Source of the DNA: JAWVZU01 sp033722075
GTDB lineage: Bacteria > Pseudomonadota > Gammaproteobacteria > Xanthomonadales > SZUA-38
Assembly: GCA_033722075.1 (NCBI GenBank)
Contig: JAWVZU010000014.1
Location: 1 to 29,446 of the forward strand
Direction of reading: 5' to 3'
DNA length: 29,446 bases
Below, piece by piece: positions 8,689 through 17,124 of the stretch. The notes below the pieces were generated by a model. It was given only the letters and a program-made list of their open reading frames with translations. It was not told where the DNA came from and searched no databases. Each line of letters starts with the position of its first letter. Within the stretch, counting starts at the first letter, position 1. Position numbers and translations under genes: made by a program.

Positions 8689-9762
8689 ATGCAACCCGAC
8701 GAAACGGCCGCCGCCGCTGCTCTCCCGCCGACCAGTCGCATGCTCGAGGCCTTTCTCAGCTCCGACGGCGATTATGACGGGGTTTTCGTGACCGGCGTCA
8801 AGACCACCGGGATCTTCTGTCGCCCGTCGTGTCCGGCCCGCAAGCCCAGGGCGCGCAATGTCGAGTTTTTCGCATCGACCCGCGATGCCGTGCAAGCGGG
8901 CTACCGGCCCTGCAAGCGCTGCCGCCCAATGGAAAACCCGGCCTCGGCGCCGAAGTGGATCGGCCGGCTGCTCGCGGACGTCCACGCGGACCCCGGAAGG
9001 CGCTGGCGGGATGAGGATCTGCGTGCTCGCGGCATCGAGCCCGAACGGGCCCGCCGCTGGTTCAAGCGACATCATGGAATGACTTTCCACGCCTATGCGC
9101 GCGGCCTGCGCCTGAGCGGCGCCCTTGGCGCCATCTCCAAGGGCAATTCCGTGACGCATGCCGGCATGGATCACGGTTTCGAGTCGATCAGCGGCTTTGC
9201 CGACGCGGTGCGTCGCGCGACCGGCCGGTCTCCGAGCGCGGCCGACAACCTGATTCGCTTCGAACGGCTGGACACGCCGCTGGGGCCGATGATTGCCGGC
9301 GCGAGCGAGGCCGGTCTGAGTCTGCTCGAATTCGCCGATCGGCGCGCGCTGGAAGGGCAACTGCGGACACTGGCCGGGAAACTGTCGGCCACCCTGGTGC
9401 CGGGCAGCCACCCGGTAATCGATGCGGCACGGGCTCAGCTCGACGAATATTTTGCCGCGCGACGCCGCGAGTTCGACTTGCCGCTGGTCATCCGCGGTAC
9501 GGACTTCCAGGAGACGGTCTGGCGGGCGTTGCTGTCGATTCCCTACGGTCGAACCTGGTCCTATGCAGAGCTCGCCCGCACGATCGACAACTCGGGAGCC
9601 GTCCGGGCCGTCGGAACCGCCAACGGCGCCAACCGGCTGGCCATCGTCATACCGTGCCATCGGGTAATCGGCGCCGACGGCAAGCTCAGCGGCTACGGCG
9701 GCGGCGTGTGGCGTAAGCGCCGCCTGCTGGAACTCGAAGCCGGACGACCTATTCGAAGCTGA
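8689..9762 (+). CDS. ada: Bifunctional Ada: DNA alkyl-transferase and transcriptional activator
   Basis: Removes methyl groups from DNA phosphotriesters and O6-methylguanine and, once methylated, activates the adaptive response. At 357 aa it matches full-length E. coli Ada (354). The N-terminal zinc domain has Cys44 and Cys48 in FCRPSC and Cys75 and Cys78 in YRPCKRC. An AraC-type HTH region (about 88-183) includes FKRHHGMTFHAYARGLRL and GFESISGFADAVRR. The C-terminal methyltransferase domain (about 190-350) carries the acceptor Cys323 in IPCHRVIG. AAGGAGA precedes ATG 8689. It converges with the repeat protein with a 14-bp overlap of coding ends. No alkB or alkA neighbour is present. Confidence 0.96.
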   Translation: MQPDETAAAAALPPTSRMLEAFLSSDGDYDGVFVTGVKTTGIFCRPSCPARKPRARNVEFFASTRDAVQAGYRPCKRCRPMENPASAPKWIGRLLADVHADPGRRWRDEDLRARGIEPERARRWFKRHHGMTFHAYARGLRLSGALGAISKGNSVTHAGMDHGFESISGFADAVRRATGRSPSAADNLIRFERLDTPLGPMIAGASEAGLSLLEFADRRALEGQLRTLAGKLSATLVPGSHPVIDAARAQLDEYFAARRREFDLPLVIRGTDFQETVWRALLSIPYGRTWSYAELARTIDNSGAVRAVGTANGANRLAIVIPCHRVIGADGKLSGYGGGVWRKRRLLELEAGRPIRS

Positions 9763-10972
9763 TTGACTTGACCTCGCCCCAGGGAAGGAAAGCCTTGTCC
9801 ACCAGGATGCCGTTGTTCGACGACGAGACGTCCCGGTCACCGGTCATCTTCAAGGTCGTTCCGTCCACCAGCGTGACCGTCGAAGAACCGTCTTCGTGCG
9901 GTTCCACCCGAGCGACCAGCCGCAGCGGGATGTCGTAGTCGATGCCTTCCGCGCGGCCATCCAGGCTTTCCGCGGTGCTGCCCTCATCGACGTCATAGAT
10001 CAGCTTGCCGGAGAGGCGCTTCCCGTCATGCGTCTCGACGGTGCCGCTCAGGGGCTTCACGGTCCAGAACGATCGTGCGGGCAGAAAATCCTCGGGCATC
10101 TGCTTGTAGGTCACCTCCTCGAAGACCGACCAATCGATCAAGGCCCGTCCGAAGGCCGGGTTGACCACGACGATGCCGCGATTGTCAGCGTCGACGTCGT
10201 TCGAGTTGAAGAGTTCTCGCTCCGCCCCGTCGCGGGTGACGACGACGCTCGAGTTGCCGCGACTGATGATCGAGAGGATCTCGCCGAATTCGATCGAGAC
10301 CTCCTCGCCGGTGGCGAGATCGCCGTCCAGCTTGTCGGTCGCAAAGCGCTCGTCGTTGTCCCAGATGACCAGGCCCGTCAAGGTGCCCGAGCGGGTCTTG
10401 ACCCGCCCGTACAGCTGCGGGACGAACTGGGGGTGGCCGGCCGGCGTCTCGGCGAACTGGATCGAATCGATCTCGTCCCAGTCCAGTTCCCGCTCGGTGC
10501 CATCCTCCGACTTGACGAAAATCTCCGTTTCGATGTCGTTCGAACCGCCATAGGCTTCGAACTCGGTGCCATCCCGCAGGGTCACGTCGACCCATGATCC
10601 CTTGAGCTCCAGCCGATCGATGGCGCCGAACTCGATCGCAAAATCGGTCGGCCGCAGCTCACCGCTCGAGAACCACTTGACGAACTCGATCACCGTCCCG
10701 TCGTCCAGCTGCAGCTGCGGCCCCGGCTGCTGATCGAGGATCTTTTCCTGGTCGTCGTCGTCCAGGAATGAAATATCCCGCGGCTTCCCGTGGCGTCCAT
10801 TGAAATGGTGAACCCAGTAAGCCTCTTCCTGCTCCCAGCGGATGACGCCGGTGATCTCGCGATCCGAGTCGAGCTTGACGGTTCCGTAAATCGCGCCCTG
10901 CTGGGCGAGGGCGGTGACCACCCCGAGCAGCCCGACCGCCGCCAGGGCTGCAGCTTCCATCCTGCGCTTCAT
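9749..10972 (-). CDS. Exported protein made of three related repeats
   Basis: A 407-aa protein with a signal peptide: basic MKRRM, a hydrophobic core (6-22) and a likely cleavage after ALA (about residue 23). The mature part has three copies of one unit, starting near 29, 188 and 309. Each opens with a strand pair such as YGTVKLDSDREITGVIRW, YGRVKTRSGTLTGLVIWD or SGTVETHDGKRLSGKLIYD. Each continues to a DG-centred strand (VTLRDGTEFE, VVVTRDGAERE, VTLVDGTTLK) followed by a polar D/N-rich loop, and closes with a hydrophobic end such as IDSIQF, FEEVTY or VKSISF. The first copy is longer. The composition is acidic and beta-rich; there are no catalytic motifs. The start was set by AAGGAAA upstream and by the signal peptide. 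Function unknown; periplasmic location inferred. Confidence 0.75.
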   Translation of the reverse strand: MKRRMEAAALAAVGLLGVVTALAQQGAIYGTVKLDSDREITGVIRWEQEEAYWVHHFNGRHGKPRDISFLDDDDQEKILDQQPGPQLQLDDGTVIEFVKWFSSGELRPTDFAIEFGAIDRLELKGSWVDVTLRDGTEFEAYGGSNDIETEIFVKSEDGTERELDWDEIDSIQFAETPAGHPQFVPQLYGRVKTRSGTLTGLVIWDNDERFATDKLDGDLATGEEVSIEFGEILSIISRGNSSVVVTRDGAERELFNSNDVDADNRGIVVVNPAFGRALIDWSVFEEVTYKQMPEDFLPARSFWTVKPLSGTVETHDGKRLSGKLIYDVDEGSTAESLDGRAEGIDYDIPLRLVARVEPHEDGSSTVTLVDGTTLKMTGDRDVSSSNNGILVDKAFLPWGEVKSISFE

Positions 10973-11082
10973 GTGAGTTTCCTTGCTGATTTCAGCGGAC
11001 ATGATGCCCGAGCGGCCCGAGCGGCACATCGGCGACTGGTCATGTCACAATGGTCCGCCATTGTAGGCGAAAACCCGGAAAC

Positions 11083-11820
11083 ATGATCAAAACCACGACC
11101 ATCGACTACGCGCACGGCGGGATTGGCCTCGAGGCTTACGTGGCCTGGGACGAATCGTCCGCAGGCGCCCGACCCGCGGTGCTGATCGCCCACATGTGGG
11201 CCGGGCGTGTGGAATTCTGCTGCCAATGGGCCCGGGACATGGCGCGCGCCGGCTATGTCGGCTTCGCCCTGGACCTCTACGGGAAAGGCGTCATCGGCTC
11301 GAGCATCGAGGAAAACCGCCGTCTCATGCAACCGCTGATCGACGACCGCGGCCTGCTCCAGGAGCGCATGAACCTGGCCTTCGAGACCGCGGCGGGACTG
11401 CCCCAGGTCGATCGCACCCGCATCGCTGCGATCGGATTCTGCTTTGGCGGGCTGTGCGTGCTCGACCTGGCCCGGTGCAACCGGGAGCTGGCCGCAGCGG
11501 TGAGTTTTCACGGGCTGCTCGGCGCACCGGACAACCTCGAACCGGACCGGATCACGGCAAGAATCCTGGTCCTTCACGGCGACGCCGATCCACTGGTCGC
11601 AGCGGAGGAGCCGGACGCGCTCCGGCGCGAACTCACCCAGTGCGAAGCCGATTGGCAATTCATTCATTTCGGGCATGCGGTACACGCTTTCACCAATCCC
11701 CAGGCAAACGACCCGGATTTCGGCACCGTGTACGACGAGCGGACCGACCGCCGGGCCCGGCGTTATGCCGCAGAATTCCTGGATGAGGTCTTTGCCGAGG
11801 TCCGGGACGAAGCGCCCTGA
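11083..11820 (+). CDS. Dienelactone hydrolase family protein
   Basis: An alpha/beta hydrolase of 245 aa in the dienelactone hydrolase group. The triad is visible: nucleophile Cys120 in GFCFGG, Asp169 in HGDADPLV, and His201 in GHAVHAFT. Cys at the nucleophilic elbow is the usual residue in this family. An early Glu44 in GRVEF corresponds to the conserved Glu near the nucleophile. There is no catabolic cluster nearby, so a chlorocatechol role is not supported and the substrate is unknown. The start at ATG 11083 is preferred over an in-frame codon at 11050. A 110-bp divergent spacer separates it from the exported repeat protein. Confidence 0.88.
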   Translation: MIKTTTIDYAHGGIGLEAYVAWDESSAGARPAVLIAHMWAGRVEFCCQWARDMARAGYVGFALDLYGKGVIGSSIEENRRLMQPLIDDRGLLQERMNLAFETAAGLPQVDRTRIAAIGFCFGGLCVLDLARCNRELAAAVSFHGLLGAPDNLEPDRITARILVLHGDADPLVAAEEPDALRRELTQCEADWQFIHFGHAVHAFTNPQANDPDFGTVYDERTDRRARRYAAEFLDEVFAEVRDEAP

Positions 11821-11887
11821 TACATCCGCGGGCAGCCTCGCGCCGCCCTGGCCGGTCCCAGGATACGGTCGCGCGGTGTGAATCGTG

Positions 11888-11917
11888 TTCGACGCCAATT
11901 TTGTTGACGTCTACAAT
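11888..11917 (+). promoter_or_regulatory. Candidate sigma70 promoter for scpA-scpB-rluB
   Basis: TTCGAC (11888-11893) and TACAAT (11912-11917) are separated by 18 bp, predicting a start near 11924, about 20 bp before the GTG of scpA. A GGGAAG ribosome binding site lies between. The match is moderate; the position in a 123-bp gap upstream of a three-gene unit supports it. Confidence 0.45.
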
Positions 11918-11943
11918 GCGCCGATCAGGGAAGAACCGATGCC

Positions 11944-12771
11944 GTGACCGAAACCAGCACGCCAAGCCCGGCCGAAGGCCGCCCGGAACAGGAAGAAATG
12001 CCCTTCGCAGTGGTGATGGGCCAGCCCTATGCCCGGGTACCGACGGACCTGTACATTCCGCCCGACGCCCTGGAGGTGTTCCTCGAAGCCTTCGAGGGGC
12101 CACTGGACCTGCTGCTCTACCTGATCCGGCGCCAGAATCTGGACATTCTCGACATCCCGATTGCCCAGATCACGGACCAGTACATTGAGTACATCGACCT
12201 GATGCGTGAAATGAAATTCGAGCTGGCGGCCGAATACCTGCTCATGGCCGCGATCCTGGCCGAGATCAAGTCGCGGATGCTGCTGCCCCGTCCGAGCTCC
12301 GCGGACGACGAAGAGGAAGACCCGCGCGCCGAGCTGGTCCGGCGCCTACAGGAATACGAGCGCTACAAGAAGGCGGCGGAAGACATCGACGAACTGCCGA
12401 GGCTCGAACGGGATTTCTGGCTGGCCGTCGCCCACGTGGAGGACCGGTCGGTGATTACCGTTCCGCCGGACGTGGAAATGGTCGAACTGCTGCGTGCCCT
12501 GCGCGACGTGTTGAGTCGTGCAGAACTGTTCACGCATCACGCCGTCGAGCGCGAACCCCTGTCGGTGCGCGAACGGATGAGCCGCATCGTCGAGGCCCTG
12601 CGGGCAAACCCCTATTCCGAGTTCGGGCAGCTGTTCACCATCGAAGAGGGTCGGACCGGCGTGGTCGTGACCTTCCTGGCCCTGCTGGAGCTCCTCAAGG
12701 AACAACTCATCGAAGTGATTCAGAACGAACCGCTGGGCCAGATCTACGTCAAGTCGGCGATGGCGGGCTAA
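11944..12771 (+). CDS. scpA: Segregation and condensation protein A
   Basis: Kleisin subunit that bridges the SMC ATPase heads and recruits ScpB during chromosome condensation and segregation. At 275 aa it has the family hallmark FEGPLDLLLYLIRRQ (about 49-63), then the LLMAAILAEIKSRMLLPRP region (about 99-117) and a C-terminal winged-helix region (about 200-260). It starts with GTG at 11944 after GGGAAG. The first 30 residues are polar and extra to the usual start, so a slightly later initiation is possible. scpB follows after 8 bp. smc is not in the window. Confidence 0.95.
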   Translation: MTETSTPSPAEGRPEQEEMPFAVVMGQPYARVPTDLYIPPDALEVFLEAFEGPLDLLLYLIRRQNLDILDIPIAQITDQYIEYIDLMREMKFELAAEYLLMAAILAEIKSRMLLPRPSSADDEEEDPRAELVRRLQEYERYKKAAEDIDELPRLERDFWLAVAHVEDRSVITVPPDVEMVELLRALRDVLSRAELFTHHAVEREPLSVRERMSRIVEALRANPYSEFGQLFTIEEGRTGVVVTFLALLELLKEQLIEVIQNEPLGQIYVKSAMAG

Positions 12772-12779
12772 CGTCAACA

Positions 12780-13361
12780 ATGGAAATCAGCGAACTCAAG
12801 AAGATACTCGAAGCGGCCCTTCTGGCAGCCGATGAACCGCTGTCGCTCAACCAGCTCGAAGCCCTGTTCTCGGAAGAAGCGCAACCGGGCCATGGGAAGC
12901 TCCGCGAGGCACTGGCCGAGCTGGCGGCCGATTGTGAAGGCCGCGGCATCGAGCTGCGCGAGGTGGCCAGCGGGTACCGGCTCCAGGTGCGCCAGGAATT
13001 CCAGCCCTGGGTATCCCGCCTGTGGCAACAGAAGCCCCCACGCTATTCCCGGGCGCTGCTGGAAACGCTGGCGCTGATCGCCTATCGCCAGCCGGTGACG
13101 CGCGGCGAGATCGAAGAAATCCGCGGGGTCGCCGTGAGCACCAACATCATGCGCACGCTGCAGGAGCGCGAATGGGTTCGCATCGTCGGCCACCGGGACG
13201 TGCCGGGACGACCGGCACTGTTCGGCACGACCCGCAAGTTCCTGGACTATTTCGACCTGAAAAGCCTGGACCAGCTGCCCACGCTCGCCGAGATCAAGGA
13301 CATCGACGACCTGGAACCGGAGCTGGAACTGGTCGAGCCGCGCCCCGAAGCCGGTGAGTGA
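12780..13361 (+). CDS. scpB: Segregation and condensation protein B
   Basis: ScpB dimer partner of ScpA in the SMC complex; 193 aa, normal length. Two winged-helix domains are visible: residues 3-80, with LEAALLAADEPLSLNQL at the start, and 85-165, with RALLETLALIAYRQPVTRGEIEEIRGV. A later GRPALFGTTRKFLDYF motif is typical of ScpB, and the C-terminus is acidic. The gene follows scpA closely and overlaps the rluB start by 8 bp. Confidence 0.96.
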   Translation: MEISELKKILEAALLAADEPLSLNQLEALFSEEAQPGHGKLREALAELAADCEGRGIELREVASGYRLQVRQEFQPWVSRLWQQKPPRYSRALLETLALIAYRQPVTRGEIEEIRGVAVSTNIMRTLQEREWVRIVGHRDVPGRPALFGTTRKFLDYFDLKSLDQLPTLAEIKDIDDLEPELELVEPRPEAGE

Positions 13362-14142
13362 GCGGGTCCAGAAGGTCCTTGCCCGAGCCGGCGCCGGGTC
13401 GCGACGCAAGCTGGAGGGCCAGATCGAAGCCGGGCGCGTATTCGTCAACGGCAAGCGGGCGAAGCTCGGCGCCCAGGTCCGCCGCGGCGACCTGGTGGAG
13501 TTGGGAGACCAGCGCTACAAGGCGGAAATCCGCCGCGAGCCGACCCGGGTCATGCTGTTCAACAAGCCGGAAGGCGTCGTCTGCACCCGTTCCGACCCCG
13601 AAGGCCGGCCGACCGTTTTCGACCAGCTGCCGAGCCTGAAAGGGGGGCGCTGGATCACCATCGGCCGGCTCGACATCAACACCACGGGCCTGCTGCTCCT
13701 GACCAACGACGGCGAACTGGCCAACAAGATGATGCACCCGCGCTATGGCGTGGACCGGGAATATGCGTGCCGGGTGCATGGCGAGGTGACCGAAGCGATG
13801 ATCCAGGCGCTGCTGGCCGGCGTGAAACTGGAGGACGGAGTGGCCTGTTTCTCCGATATCGTGGACTCCGGGGGCAGCGGAGAAAACCGCTGGTTCCACG
13901 TGGCGCTGATGGAGGGACGCAACCGGGAAGTCCGGCGCCTGTGGGAGTCCCAAGGGGTCCAGGTGAGCCGCCTGAAGCGGGTCCGCTACGGCGCCGTTTT
14001 CCTGCCGTCCCGTCTCAAGATGGGGGACCACGAAGAGATGGCGCCCGAGGACGTCAAGGTCCTGCGGGAAGACGTTGGACTGCCCGGCGTTCCGGACCCG
14101 GAGCTCTACCTCAAGCCGGTGGGTGGTCGCCCCCGCCGCTAG
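13354..14142 (+). CDS. rluB: 23S rRNA pseudouridine(2605) synthase-type RluB
   Basis: Isomerises a uridine in the 23S rRNA peptidyl-transferase region (position 2605 in E. coli). An N-terminal S4 RNA-binding domain (about 2-60) is followed by the RsuA/RluB catalytic domain, with Asp107 in GRLDINTTGLLLLTNDGEL as the nucleophile. The KPEGVVCT and GRNREVRRLWES segments are also typical. The GTG start at 13354 lies inside the end of scpB, the usual coupling in scpA-scpB-rluB units. At 262 aa it lacks the long low-complexity tail found in some orthologues. RluE/F-type activity is less likely given the context. Confidence 0.93.
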   Translation: MSERVQKVLARAGAGSRRKLEGQIEAGRVFVNGKRAKLGAQVRRGDLVELGDQRYKAEIRREPTRVMLFNKPEGVVCTRSDPEGRPTVFDQLPSLKGGRWITIGRLDINTTGLLLLTNDGELANKMMHPRYGVDREYACRVHGEVTEAMIQALLAGVKLEDGVACFSDIVDSGGSGENRWFHVALMEGRNREVRRLWESQGVQVSRLKRVRYGAVFLPSRLKMGDHEEMAPEDVKVLREDVGLPGVPDPELYLKPVGGRPRR

Positions 14143-14861
14143 GCCGGGCCGAAGAGTTTTCCGGTCTCCACCTCTTTTTCGAAATCCAGCAGTTCAAGAA
14201 AGGGCCGAATGGCGTCGGCCGGTTCCGCCGGCGATACGGTCTCTTGCATATAGGCATTCCCCCGGAGCCGGGTGCGAGCGGGCTCCGGGATGACCCCGTA
14301 GACGCCGACTTCGTCTGCCTCCCATTCGGCCGCGGTGATCTGCAACAGCCCGCACAGCGCGAACTTTCCCGAGCCATAGGGCCCCCAGTAGGCGCCGCCC
14401 ACCCGATCGGGATCATCCAGGGTCATGATCACCCGACCGGCCGATGCCTTGAGCAACGGGTGCACCGCCTGGTTGATGAGAAACACCGCATGGACGTTCA
14501 CCTGGAAGGCCGTCTGCCAGGCGCCGGGATCCAGGTTGGCCAGGGGCGTCAGGCCCCCGAATTCCGCCGCGAGATGGACCACCGCGTCCAGCCGCCCGCA
14601 TTCGCTGCCGATGGCCGCGGCCATGGTCGCATAGTCGTCGGGCCCGGCACCCGCCAGATCGACGGGGTACAGGACCGGCTCGGGTCCGCCGGCTGCTTCG
14701 AGGCGATCGGCAAGCCGTTCGAGCTTGAGCACCTTGCGGCCGGCCAGGATCAATTCGGCCCCGCGTGCAGAAACGGCTTCACAGAGAGCCGAACCCAGTC
14801 CACCGGTCGCACCGGTAACCAGGATGACCCGCCCCTTCAGGCTGTCAGAAACTTTTCCCAT
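14139..14861 (-). CDS. YciK-like short-chain dehydrogenase, catalytic Ser apparently replaced
   Basis: SDR of 240 aa resembling YciK, a gene also found near rluB in E. coli. The cofactor loop is VTGATGGLG (15-23), HLAAE (96-100) replaces the NNAG-type strand, and Tyr162 and Lys166 lie in YGSGK. The residue 13 before the Tyr, where YciK has Ser, is Asp149 in TLDDPD, so the usual Ser-Tyr-Lys set looks incomplete. Start chosen at ATG 14861 because the frame upstream to 14966 looks non-coding. It converges on rluB with a 4-bp overlap. Function is unknown. Confidence 0.85.
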   Translation of the reverse strand: MGKVSDSLKGRVILVTGATGGLGSALCEAVSARGAELILAGRKVLKLERLADRLEAAGGPEPVLYPVDLAGAGPDDYATMAAAIGSECGRLDAVVHLAAEFGGLTPLANLDPGAWQTAFQVNVHAVFLINQAVHPLLKASAGRVIMTLDDPDRVGGAYWGPYGSGKFALCGLLQITAAEWEADEVGVYGVIPEPARTRLRGNAYMQETVSPAEPADAIRPFLELLDFEKEVETGKLFGPA

Positions 14862-14994
14862 GCGCCATGGTCCTTGAAAACGCGGTGATTCTACATGCAA
14901 GTCGAATCGCCGCCCATGTGCGGCGTGGCGGACAGGACACTGGAACCTGCCGGGAACCGTCCCCACCTAGTGCAATCAGGAACACAAGGAAAAA

Positions 14995-16353
14995 GTGACA
15001 CGAAAAATGACCAAGATGCCCCTGCGATTGCTTTTCGTAACTGCCCTTCTGGCCACCGGCCTGGGAGCCACCGCCGGAACCATCCCGCGCGATGTTTCCC
15101 TGGCCCCGGTCGTCAAGGCGACCTCGCCCGCCGTGGTCAACATCTCGACGCGAGGCCGGGTCGAGGTGCAGCAGAACCCGATCTTCCGGCGATTCTTCGG
15201 CACCCCGGAAGGCCCGGTGGAACGAGAGACCGCGAGCCTCGGATCGGGCGTCATCGTCAACGCCGAGAAGGGCCACGTGCTGACCAATTACCACGTCATC
15301 GCCAACGCGGAAGAGATCACCGTCAACCTGGTCGACGGCCGGGAGTACATGGCCGAAGTGGTCGGCTCCGATCAACCCAGCGACCTGGCGGTCCTGAAGA
15401 TCGATCCGGAAGGCCTGGCGGAGCTGCCCTTCGGCGACTCGGATACGCTCGAAGTCGGGGACTATGTCCTGGCGCTGGGCAATCCCTTCGGCCTGGGACA
15501 CACGGTGACCTCTGGCATCGTCAGTGCCAAGGGGCGGGGCAGCCTCAATATCGGAAACTATGAGGATTTCATCCAGACCGACGCGGCCATCAATCGCGGC
15601 AACTCCGGCGGCGCCCTGGTCAATCTGCAGGGCGAACTCATCGGCATCAATACGGCGATCCTCGGACCCGCCGGCGGCAATGTCGGGATCGGCTTTGCGA
15701 TCCCCAGCGCCATGGCCAAGGCAGTGATGGACCAGATCCTCGAGTTTGGGGAAGTCAAGCGCGGTCTGCTTGGTGTGTTCGGCCAGGAGCTGACTGCCGA
15801 TATCGCCAAGGAGCTTGATTTGGATATCAGCCGCGGCGCGGTCATCACACAGGTCCAGGAAGATTCCGGTGCGGCCGAGGCCGGCCTGAAGGAATTCGAC
15901 GTCATCGTCGAGGCCGACGGACGCCCGGTCAACAACTTCAATGATCTGCGCAACATCGTCGGCCTGAAACGACCCGGCGACACGGTCCAGCTGACCCTGC
16001 TGCGCGACGGAGACCGGAAGAAAGTCGAAGCCACTCTCACCGAGAACACCCAGCTGGCCGGCAGCACCGGTTCCCCGATGGCACCTCGTTCCTCCAGCCT
16101 GGGCGGCGCCGAGATCGGCCCCATCCCCGAGGAGCATCCCTTGTACGGCGAAGTCGAAGGAGTCATGGTGACCGAGGTGGAGCGCGGATCCAAGGCGGCC
16201 CGGGAAGGACTTCAGCCGGGCGACATCATCACTTCCATCAACCGCGAATCGGTGACCTCCATCGAGGAAGCAGTCGAGCTCATCGAAGACGACGAGCGCT
16301 ATCTGCTGACGGTTCGCCGCGGCGCTGCGCCGTTTTTCGTGGTCATCGACTGA
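14995..16353 (+). CDS. Periplasmic Deg/HtrA serine protease with two PDZ domains
   Basis: Periplasmic protein-quality-control protease of 452 aa, DegQ/DegP-like. The signal peptide is basic MTRKMTKMPLR, then a hydrophobic core, with likely cleavage near ATA (about 27). The trypsin-like domain has the triad His100 in TNYHVI, Asp130 in SDLAVLKI, and Ser204 in GNSGGAL. PDZ1 is about 245-345 and PDZ2 about 365-452. There is no long LA-loop insertion of the DegP type, which favours DegQ. The start is either GTG 14995, with AAGGA only 4 bp upstream, or ATG 15007. I saw no convincing sigma-E promoter in the 133-bp spacer. Confidence 0.94.
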   Translation: MTRKMTKMPLRLLFVTALLATGLGATAGTIPRDVSLAPVVKATSPAVVNISTRGRVEVQQNPIFRRFFGTPEGPVERETASLGSGVIVNAEKGHVLTNYHVIANAEEITVNLVDGREYMAEVVGSDQPSDLAVLKIDPEGLAELPFGDSDTLEVGDYVLALGNPFGLGHTVTSGIVSAKGRGSLNIGNYEDFIQTDAAINRGNSGGALVNLQGELIGINTAILGPAGGNVGIGFAIPSAMAKAVMDQILEFGEVKRGLLGVFGQELTADIAKELDLDISRGAVITQVQEDSGAAEAGLKEFDVIVEADGRPVNNFNDLRNIVGLKRPGDTVQLTLLRDGDRKKVEATLTENTQLAGSTGSPMAPRSSSLGGAEIGPIPEEHPLYGEVEGVMVTEVERGSKAAREGLQPGDIITSINRESVTSIEEAVELIEDDERYLLTVRRGAAPFFVVID

Positions 16354-16363
16354 CGGTCGTCCG

Positions 16364-16657
16364 GTGCTGAGCAAGACACAGAAGAAATACCTGGCGGGGA
16401 TCTGTCATCACCTGAAGCCGGTCGTCTGGCTGGGGCAGAAGGGTCTTACCGATGCGGTCCTCGCCGAGATCGACCAGGCGCTGACCGCTCACGAGCTGGT
16501 TAAAATCAAGCTGGCGGGCGCCGACCGGGAAGAGCGCCAGGCCTGGGCCGGCGAGATCGCCGAACGTCTCCAGGCCGAACCGGTCAAGCTGATCGGCGGC
16601 ATGGCCTCGTTCTTCAGGCGCAACCCGGACCGACCCCAGCTGGAGCTGCCGGACTGA
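16364..16657 (+). CDS. yhbY: YhbY-type CRM-domain RNA-binding protein
   Basis: A 97-aa single CRM-domain protein that associates with pre-50S ribosomal particles. The family signature is clear: LAGICHHLKPVVWLGQKGLTD (10-30) and the GxxG-like KLIGGMASFFRRNPDRPQ end. The start is GTG at 16364, 10 bp after the Deg gene. In E. coli yhbY lies opposite rlmE-ftsH; here it is between the Deg protease and an Mth938-like gene. The stop overlaps the next start by one base (TGATG). Confidence 0.93.
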   Translation: MLSKTQKKYLAGICHHLKPVVWLGQKGLTDAVLAEIDQALTAHELVKIKLAGADREERQAWAGEIAERLQAEPVKLIGGMASFFRRNPDRPQLELPD

Positions 16658-17031
16658 TGCAACTGATGTTTCACGACACGGGCAGCTACAACGCCGTCGC
16701 GGCCTACGACGCCGCCAGCATCACGGTGAACGAGACTCGCTTCGAGGCCAGCATCCTGGTCATGCCCCAGGGACCCATCCTCGATTGGTCCGTACGGGCA
16801 CCCGGGGAGCTGGACCCGGAGGACCATCTGCCGGAGATGCTCGACCTCGAGCCGGAGGTGATCGTCCTCGGCACCGGCGAGAACCAGGTGTTCCCTGAAC
16901 CGGCCTTCCTGCGGGCTTTCTTGCGCCACGGCATCGGCTGCGAGGTGATGGATACGGGCGCCGCCTGCCGTACCTACAACGTCCTCGCGAGCGAGAACCG
17001 CGTGGTCCTGGGCGCCTTCATCATTCCCTAG
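16657..17031 (+). CDS. Mth938/NDUFAF3-like domain protein
   Basis: A 124-aa single-domain protein of the Mth938-like fold (DUF498 group, related to NDUFAF3 and Xcc1710). Visible hallmarks are the strand SILVMPQGPILDWSV (33-47), PEVIVLGTGENQVFP (66-80), and the closing stretch of GIGCEVMDTGAACRTYNVLASENR plus a hydrophobic GAFIIP end. The molecular role is not established. It starts in a TGATG overlap with yhbY, so the two are probably co-translated. Confidence 0.88.
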   Translation: MQLMFHDTGSYNAVAAYDAASITVNETRFEASILVMPQGPILDWSVRAPGELDPEDHLPEMLDLEPEVIVLGTGENQVFPEPAFLRAFLRHGIGCEVMDTGAACRTYNVLASENRVVLGAFIIP

Positions 17032-17124
17032 CCCGTGGGCTGGCCCCGAAGCTGGATCGGGCTTGATCCGGCGTTCACCCGGATGCGACGATCCTGCGCC
17101 TTCGTTTACAGGAAGCGACACGTC

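Noticed and set aside
14862..14994. Sigma-E promoter for the Deg protease
   Set aside because: GGAAC-like strings occur near 14941, but no -10 of the TCTRA type lies at the right spacing.
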